Position numbers and translations under genes: made by a program. Shown here in pieces: positions 38,401 through 47,400 of a DNA stretch of 64,000 nt. The stretch is from Branchiostoma floridae (lineage: Eukaryota > Chordata > Leptocardii > Amphioxiformes > Branchiostomatidae). Location: positions 32,084,267 to 32,148,266 of the forward strand of contig NC_049980.1 of assembly GCF_000003815.2 (NCBI RefSeq), given 5' to 3'. The notes below the pieces were generated by a model, which was given only the letters and a program-made list of their open reading frames with translations, was not told the origin of the DNA and did not search any database. Each line of letters starts with the position of its first letter. The first letter of the stretch is position 1.

Positions 38401-41400
38401 GCTTCGACCAGAGCCGCCCAAAAGAAAGACCAAGCTTGAAAGGTCGTCCTATATATATACATCCCCCAAAAACTTATGTTCATCGTACTTGAACGCACTT
38501 ACACCATGCGAGTGAGTAAGGAAACCGTACGTAAGCAGCACGCGTAAGTAGGGACTACATACGTTAACGTGGCAATCGCACAGAGACCGTACGTTGTAAG
38601 CACGTGCAACTCACCTACCACTTGCTCAACGAACGATGAATGCAACCGCTCTCAGCCAGGCGTGGCGTGCAGATCACGTACATACACCTTGCGCAACCGT
38701 GCGAGTGACGTGCGTTGACTTACTCCCTCCCTGCTCTTGCCAGTCGTTCCCCACGTTTTCAGGAATACGTGGCGGACGTGGCCTCCACAAAAAACGTACG
38801 GACAAATTGCACGTACGGCGGGTTGTGCCCCAGGCTTAACAACGTATGGACGACTCGAGTCATTCTTAACAGCTCGTCAGATTTCGCGCGAATGTACGCT
38901 TTCCTTTTGTTTTTTTGTTCTGTTTGGGTGCCAAGTAAAGCCCCGGTCACAAGAATCGTACGACGTCCTTGCGATGGCATATTCCGCATATCGCACGATG
39001 ATCGCCGCGAATCGCAGCTAAATCGCAAGCAAAATCAGCCATCGCAGAGCATGGTGTTCAAAATTTTTCCAGCGTTGTACGATTTTTCACTCGTGTCCCT
39101 CCTGAATAGCCGCCTGACCGCTTTTGTGCTTCTTTAACCAACCAAATGTGGACCTAGCTCTTGAATACCTTCCTATAATGTCTTTCACGGTAAAAACAAA
39201 TCAAAAGAAACCATAACAACATGATTCTTACAAACAAAGGTTCAAATCTTGCCTTCTTGCCGGCTCTACGAGTCAGACTTTTTCGAAAATCATATTTCGC
39301 TTTTTTGTTATGATATGCTATCAAGAAAACATTCCTTCAGACAAAAATAAGGGTGTGGTCACAAAGGTGCAAAAATCGGTCGGACGACGAGTTTGCGAGC
39401 TCTAAATGACATTTTCGGCAGTAATTCGTCCAGTGTTTTCTCGATCCGCGCGATTTTTAGGAGTCGTCCGATGCTCGCTGTGCACCAAAACTTGTTCTAA
39501 CATCAGCTACTAGTCGCCGGTGATGTTTGAGGTCGCAGAGCTTTGAAAGTTTGAGGTGTCGGGCGAGTAGAGACCGACTTATTGATCGTTGGTCGCAAAT
39601 CGGATGACATACTCCCGTTGGTCGGAAGACTTTCGCCTGACTCCCGGTTGTTTGCAAATGCAGACTTTGTTTTATCTAGCAAGTAATTCTGTCATTGTGG
39701 CTCCTGTCTTATTAGTATGAGGGCTGTGTTTATCACACAATTCTTGTGGTTATGGTTAAAAACATCTCCACAACTTAAGCCTCGGTCACAAAGCGCGTAC
39801 GATTTGCTGCGATGGAGGTTTTATGCGCGGTATATAAGCGCAGTACGTCGTAAGTCGGGAAAGAATCGGAAGCAATGGTTTAAATGTATAAAACCGTGGT
39901 CACAAAGATCGTAGGACATCGTACGATAAGGTCTTAAGTGCGTAACGATTGAAGACCGATTTCACCTCCAAAAATCAGGCGATTCTCGCTAAAACTGAGA
40001 CGGTCCGCAGGATCTAGGAGTATCGCACAAAACTGGCAACCTTCCTCCACATTTTGCTCTTGTGCAAAGTCAGTGAAGTCGGGCGTGTTTCCTACGAGCA
40101 TCCTGCTTGTGTCGGGGAATGTTCTACGAGCTTGGGTCGAGGTCCTGTCAATTGGTCCTGTCATTAATTTTGTACCTGACTGAAACATGACCCATGCTTT
40201 CTGAATTATTCTTTCCATGAGGACCTTCTTCTTTTCCTTGCCCTTGTAGTCAGGTTGACCCGTAGTACAGAGGGTTCGCCTCAAAGAAATCTGCTATGGC
40301 GTTTTCCACTTTGTACGCTTGTCCGTCATGTTTTTCCTCATCTTTCTTCTCACCATCATCATATTCTCGGGCTTCTTAGTCTCCGGAGCCACGCTCTCCT
40401 GACACTTTTGTCTTGGTAACTTTTTTGTCCTTCTTTCTCGGCGTCATCTTTCACTCTATACACACATGCGTAGGGGCTTCAGAGGTGTGGTATTCAGGGC
40501 ATCTGTCCAAGTGCAACTATGCTCAATCATTTCCCAGGTGATAGGCGAGCACAGACCTACTTATTGATCATCGACCGCAAATCGGATGGCGAACGCTCAT
40601 CAGTCGGGTGACGTTCGCCCGACTTCCGCTTGTTTGCAAGTATTGGCTTTTATGAAACGTGAGGGTAATTCTGACATTGTGGCCCCTGTGGTAGTATGTA
40701 GGCTTGCTTTTGACACATTTCTTTTCTTTCATCGTTTCTATTATGCCCGCGCACCCCATTTATGGCTTTAAAATATTCCTACGACAAAAGAATCAACATC
40801 TAGTGATCTTTTGTCTTTTTGCGAGGAACGTTTTGTGTTACCTTGTCCGCGTGCAAGAGGTAATGGGAGGTTCAAATAATTATTCACAGGCGATCGCACG
40901 AGCCTCTCTTATATGTGACAGGGACAGTTATGGGGTGAAAAATACGCACGGCCATGTGAAGATGTTCAAATTGACCGACCTTCAAGCGATGAAGTGAAGT
41001 ATGTCCAAAGCTCGTACATCATGTGGCAGGGGTATTAAGAAGCACAAAGAGTTCAGGTGACTATTCAGGAAGAGGCACGAGTGGAAAATCGTACGACGCT
41101 GGAAATCTTTTAACATCATCCGATGCTCAGCTGCGATGGCTGATTTTGATTACGATTTTGTTTCGATTCACTGCGCTCATCGTGCGATATGCGGAATCGC
41201 AAGGACGTAGCATGCGCTTTGTGACCAGGGCTTATACCCCCGTTACATTACGTGAAAATCATTCGGACGACGATTCTGCGAGCTTTAAGTTAAACGACAT
41301 TTTCGCGAGTAAGACGTCTGATGTTCTCACGATCATCCTGCGATTTTTCGGGATCGCCGGCGATTTTCAGGGGTCGTACGATGGTCGCGATGCAGCGAAA

Positions 41401-44400
41401 CATGTTCTTAATATAAGCGACAAATCGCAGGAGAGCTCTGAGATCGCATAGCTCGTTACCGAGTCGCAGATCGTGCGTGCAAATCGTGCGACCTCGCAAG
41501 GGTATCGGTCGACATTCGATTAATAGTCGTGAGTCAATCCAGCACAGATCTAGTTATTAATCATCGAGCGCAAATCGAATGGCGAACGCCCGTCAGTCGG
41601 GCGACGTTCGCCCGACTTCCGTTTGTTTACAAATATTGAATTTCTGGGAATGTGAGGGTATTGTGGCCCCTGTGGTAGTATGTAGGTTGGCTTTGTGACG
41701 CACTTTCCTTTCTTGTGTCATTTCTATTATGCCCGCGCATTCCATTCACTGGTTAAAACGATTACGACAACAAAAGATTTATTCACAGACGATCGCACGA
41801 GCCTCGCTTAAATGTGACGTCAACAGGGATATTTTGGCGTCAAATACGCAAGGCCCTTCCTGCGATCACGAAGTACGCCCGAAGATCGTATATAATATGA
41901 CAGGGGTAAAAGACACACGGATTTCTGTGCATGAAGGTGCGAGGAAGATAACACTATTTTCTACGGCGATGTTTTTCTGTCAAGTTACAACGTTTTCATA
42001 GCGAGCACGTTGTTATCATAGGGAGACCTTTGTTGTTCAACGGAAATGTCACATCTACTTATTTACTGACTTTCACAGCGAATGTTCTGTATGTCATAAC
42101 TTCTGTTCACAGCGATTGTTCTAAAGTTTAGCGTCAAACTTCTGGTCATAAACAGGCTCACTTAACAACCTGGGAACCCTGTACATTTTGCGTTTGCGGG
42201 ATATGTTGTCTGCCACTGGGATTTGGTCACTGTAATGATTTCTGAATACGTGACGATTATATGTTCATTGTGTACACTGTGGTTTGTAACAATTGTCTGC
42301 CGACAAATCCAGGAAGATGAGTGACGTGTCCTCGAGCGGCCTCGGTCACTTCACAAATGGATTTTCTTTAGTTTTAAAGTCAGTTTTTCATCAATCAGGT
42401 GACATCATTGGGCGAAATGCCGTCCGATCATATTTTCAGAAATTTAGGGGGTCCTCCTCCGATTCTGGCCCATGACGTCCCATGACGTAATTTACGTAGC
42501 ATATTTACGCACAGGCACATGATAGGTCATATAAAATGAGGATCCGAAGTGACTTCCCTTTTCATAACAATGCATAATTCCTTGACGTGTAGAATATGCA
42601 ACGTATAGCAATTCTGCAGTATAATGCGATCTTATTTTTCCTGTTTCATGTCATGATACAAATTTCACGATAATACACTTTTGAGACATGCCACATGCGC
42701 CATGGTACTATTCTGCTCCGTTTTTTAATAGATTTATTTTCGCAAAATCTTCACACGAATTCAGGTCCACGGCAATGTACCTTAGCAGACATTTTGTACA
42801 TTTTCTAACACAAAAATCCATGTCAATGGGGCGAAATAAGCATTTGTTGGTCCCTGTATTTTATGGATGTTCAGCAATACAACATGAAATTAGAAAAAAA
42901 ACTCGAAACGTATCTGCGTGCAGGCGTCGAACGTGGCATTCTTCGAATTTCGCCAAGTTCGTCTACTGATACCAAGATCCCCTATGATACCCTTGTAATA
43001 TTGAGTAAGCGGAGTGCTACATCCCTGGCGGAGGGAAGTGGTACTGCATGTAATGTAGTTTACTTTGAAGTACATTGTATACGACTCTGTACAGTGTATT
43101 GGACTCAGTACACTGTGTAGGACTCAGTACAGTGTATTGGACATACTACAATGTATTTGACTAACTACGATGTATTTGACTCACTACAATGTAATTGACC
43201 CAGTACAATGTATTTGACTCAATACAATGTATTGGACTCAGTACAGTGTATTGGACTCACTACATTGTATTGGGCTCACTACAATGTATTGGCCTCACTA
43301 CAATGTATTGGCCTCACTACAATGTATTTTGCCGCTGTATGTAATACATTGTATTTGTGAAATACATTGTAGTTGAACGTGTAATACATTGTATTTGAGT
43401 AATACAGTGGATGTAATACATTGTATTTGAGGAATACATTGTATTAGGCCCTGGAATACATTGTATTAGGCCCAAATACATTGTATTTGGCTTTTGACTG
43501 GAATATTAAACCATACGTGGCCTTCTCATTGTTTGGAGACAAAGGGAGTACTGGAGTTAGGGTGTTCAAGCAAGGCCCGGAGGTAAGGCTTCAACATAAC
43601 GTACACATTGCTATGTTGTTTGTTGATTATATTGTTTGACCCTAGCTAGACGTGGTTGCTAAGACATTTTTCTTGATTTACATCACATGGAACGGTCTTT
43701 TTTATCAGTTTTTTCCTTGTTATTGACCACGGAGCGAATGAGGTACTAAGGTCAGAATATGTCAAGATGACGAAGGAATATGTTGAAGAATTACACAGTA
43801 GTGACGACATCTCTAAGCTTTGTGTGTACCCTGACATTCTGCGTATCATTCGATAGTTGAGCATATTTAAGCTGGCCCTTAACTAAATTATATTACAGTA
43901 AATTCAAAGCCATCAACTATTTATACGCTTAAGCGTTTACCATTATCTACCTTAGACCTTCCAGGCTGGTGGCGTGGATATCTTCTTGATGGCTGTAGAA
44001 GAAAGTCTGGGTGATCTTCATCGACTTCAGATCTGGCACGACAACCAGGGCGGCGACGACAGGGCCTGGAAGCTAGATAAAGTCATCGTGCGGGATCTGC
44101 AGTCAGGAGACACGTGAGTACAATTGAGATATGATTTATGTTTTCGAGAGCAGTTTTCAATAACGTTTACGGAATGCATTATTTGCACGTACAAATTAGA
44201 AATAATGAAAATAACATTTTTACCTGTTCAGTCCATGTAATCTTCAAGTACAGGTCAAAACTGTACAAGTGATCACCTCAACACTCAATGTGATCATGTT
44301 CGGTGGTCCCTTAGTTAATATTTTCCATTGATGACACAAGCATTATTAAGAATCCCGCCCTAGGTGACCACCTGTCCGTATGGACCAGATTTTGTCGGTC

Positions 44401-47400
44401 CCTGGGTGGTCGTTTACTACAGCCTTGGCGTACATTGAATTCAAAGCTTTTTGTTTTGTTTTTAATATACAGAAACAGCTTTCTCTGTAACCATTGGCTG
44501 TCATTGGACCGCGGGGACGGTAGAACCAACCGGATTCTTCCTGCTTCAACAGAGCACGATCTGTCGTCCTTCCATCTTTTCACTACAAAGGCAGCCCGCG
44601 ATTTTAGAAATGAGCACATCTGGCTCTCCACCTTATTCTGCCCCAGTGGAAGCCATTTCAGTAAGGTCCAACGTCTCTCATGTGGACTGTGTATCATTTA
44701 CACCACCATGATTGCCAACGCCATGTGGTACAAAACGGAAGACAATGTGGATCAGACGACAGTGGTGAATCTTGGGATAGTTTCCTTTACCCTTCATGAG
44801 TTATACGTCAGCACGATGACGTCACTGTGTGTCCTCCCAGTAAACGTGCTCCTCATCCAGCTCTTCAACCGGTGCAAAGAAAAGAAACAAACAGGCAAGA
44901 ATTCAGTGTATGTTGCAGAGAAAGGAGACGCAAAATCTTTGCTTTCAAAAACACGGTCATCTTCCCAATTTCTTCCCCATGGGTTTGTGTACGTGGCCTG
45001 GTCAGTCCTGGTCCTTGTCTGCTGCGTATCGGCGTTCTTCACCATTCTCTACAGCCTGGAGTGGGGACCTGAGAAGGCAAACGCGTGGCTGAAGACATTC
45101 TTGATGTCCTTCGTGCAAGATGTCTTTGTAGTTGAGCCAGTCAAGGTAAGAGCTGCCCGTTCATGTGTCATCGTTCATGTGGTGCCCTAGAGGAAACTTT
45201 TGTAATGGGATTTTGAAGGGGATCTCAAAGAAACGAAACTAAGAGGAGGAAGTCATGCATTTTTATCTGTCCAACTGTCTAGAACATTCTTTTGGCACCA
45301 CACACTTCATTTGTTACTATTTAGTCAGTGAATTGTGTTCACGGCAGGCTTCACCACATTTACGCCACCATTGTCTTTGCTCCTCCTGCAGATACTGGCT
45401 TTCTCTGCCCTGGTGTCGTTTATCTGTAAGAAAGCCGCGGTGGTATCGACGCAGGATGACCACGTCAGACAAAACATTGACGTGGATGATTCCAGTCCGT
45501 CAGAAGGCGGCCTGTTTGCCTGGATATCTCACCGTGCGACCATGAGAGGTTTGTAACACTTTGTAGTATCAGAATCTGTGGGTGCCAAGTCCTAGCAGCT
45601 CAGAGGCTGTTAATTGACGTTGAATATCATTATCTTCTTCAAAGCTGGTGTATTACGCCGAACGGCGGTTATACAGGCTATATAGATACAGATAGATACA
45701 GATAGATTATATTCAAAACAGAATCTAGTAGAATTACTTTTTACTCTATTAGACTCATGTTTTTACCCGATTAGTCTGTCAATGTACTTGTAAACCTGTC
45801 AACGTTGTGTAAACGCCATGGAAGTATGTGCACTTCGGCCATCATCGATTTGTGTTCTGGCATTTGTTTTAATCTTTTATTAATGCCCTGAATTTTGATA
45901 CACGAGCTAAACAGTTAGTAAAAGATGAGCTTTTTGTATACATAATGAAATCATCTGACAACATTGTACTGCAAAAACTCTGTGAATTCATATACACTTG
46001 TTTCAAGAAGAGAAAAGAGACATGTAAATTGTAGAATAGTATAGCATTACATATTTGACTATTTTGTAAACGATAGATGTGCTTATAGTGTAGCATAGCC
46101 TTAGTTGTTCTGTCTCTCCCACTGCCACTGTAAAGATTCTTTACAGCAAAGTTTTATGTAACTACTGCATTTAGCCCATATGGGCAAGGTCATGCAAATA
46201 AAGATCATCATCATTTAATCTAGCAATGAGATAGATGCTGAAAGCATGGCATCAGAACTACCTGCAATTTTGTTTTGTTCATATCTGTGTCGAGTTATTC
46301 AATATCAACTCCGAATATGGGGGTGACTCTGGCTAAAATCTGTGTACATCTTCATTTTCACTAGTGGCTAAACAGCAGCTACATATGGCTCTCTCGAAGC
46401 ATCACAAGTCGGATGCACAATCACAGAAAGAGCGAAAGAAGAAGGAAGAGACAAGAAAACAAACAGACAATGTTATACAAGAGGTTGTCGGCTTCTTCCT
46501 GATCGTGATGATTCTGCTCGTGGTGGCTAATGGCGGTACAAACGTCTACTCTCACCACGCCTACAACACTTTAGGTGGCATCTTCCAAACGGACTTTGAT
46601 CAGGTCAGATTCTGTGATTCCCTTATTTCTATCATAAGGCACATAACAGTTATATATATATATACATATATATGTAATACGCACTTGCTTGCATAAGTAA
46701 ACCCCCCCCCCCCCACCCACACACACATGCACACACACATAATTCTACTATGTGTCTGCGTGGATACTTTTTCCAAGATAAAACTCTTACAGTAGCTATT
46801 TGTTCACAGATCCAAACGGCGGATGACTATTGGTCGTGGGCGCGCGATGTCCTTGTTCCGGGTCTGTTCCAGGAACAACATTACAACGGTGATAAAGTCG
46901 GTTGGAGACGTAAGCTTTTCGTCAGTGACGGCGTTTCTTACAGGATCGGAGCCGCACGCTTCAAGCAGATACGAGTTGAATCCAGTAAGCATTCATCTTT
47001 AGTACAGCGTAGTGTTGTATTCTGTCAGTGTAAAGGTACATTCATCACGTCAGCGTGGGCTAATGACTGCTCTGTAAAGTGATATTTCAGAAACCAAAGT
47101 TAAATATTGAAAAAGAAAAAATTACGCTGAATAGGTACAAAGCCCTTTTATCTTTTTTCATTGATTTTTTTCTGAAACCATATTTTTTTGCATAGAACGT
47201 ATATTAATACATGAATATAAAACCTGCTATCTTCTTCCGCCCACTTCAAGGATCCTGTGGTTTTCACCAGCGCTACACCAGCCTGTTCTTGAACCAGGAA
47301 TGCAACAGCGGGAACTCCTTCTCAGACGGGGAAAAGCGAGACTTTTTACCCGGATGGAGACTCCTTTCCTCCTCCAATTTGTCCGAAGATTTCCATGAGC

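Larger units (their letters stand above)
20641..43514. mobile_element. Giant foldback-type DNA element (22,874 bp) in the PLAT exon
   Basis: The ends are inverted: 20641-20774 equals the reverse complement of 43381-43514 over 134 bp without mismatch. Similarity continues, with substitutions and indels, to about 22690 on the left and 41232 on the right. Perfect 9-bp direct repeats flank it. Neighbouring exon halves are in one frame across the insertion, which proves the borders. Nine-base duplications plus long arms with internal short repeats recall foldback (FB) and Mutator-like elements; that class is an inference, as I recognise no transposase, helicase, integrase or polymerase inside. Polinton elements have similar size and long arms, but their usual 6-bp duplication and gene set are not seen. 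It is therefore probably non-autonomous. The interior holds three satellite blocks, four assembly gaps and nested smaller elements. Confidence 0.92.

Noticed and set aside
35500..38500. Various 60-150-residue open frames inside the giant element
   Set aside because: They overlap on both strands in palindromic repeats, lack recognisable motifs and do not have consistent codon use.
37643..38836. Frames in the GC-rich nested palindrome core
   Set aside because: Symmetric frames on both strands reflect the inverted repeat; Arg/Ala-rich composition comes from CGTACG-rich sequence.
20641..43514. Polinton/Maverick identity of the giant element
   Set aside because: Size and long arms would fit, but the duplication is 9 bp, the ends do not start with the usual AG, and no polymerase B, integrase or capsid-like gene was recognised.
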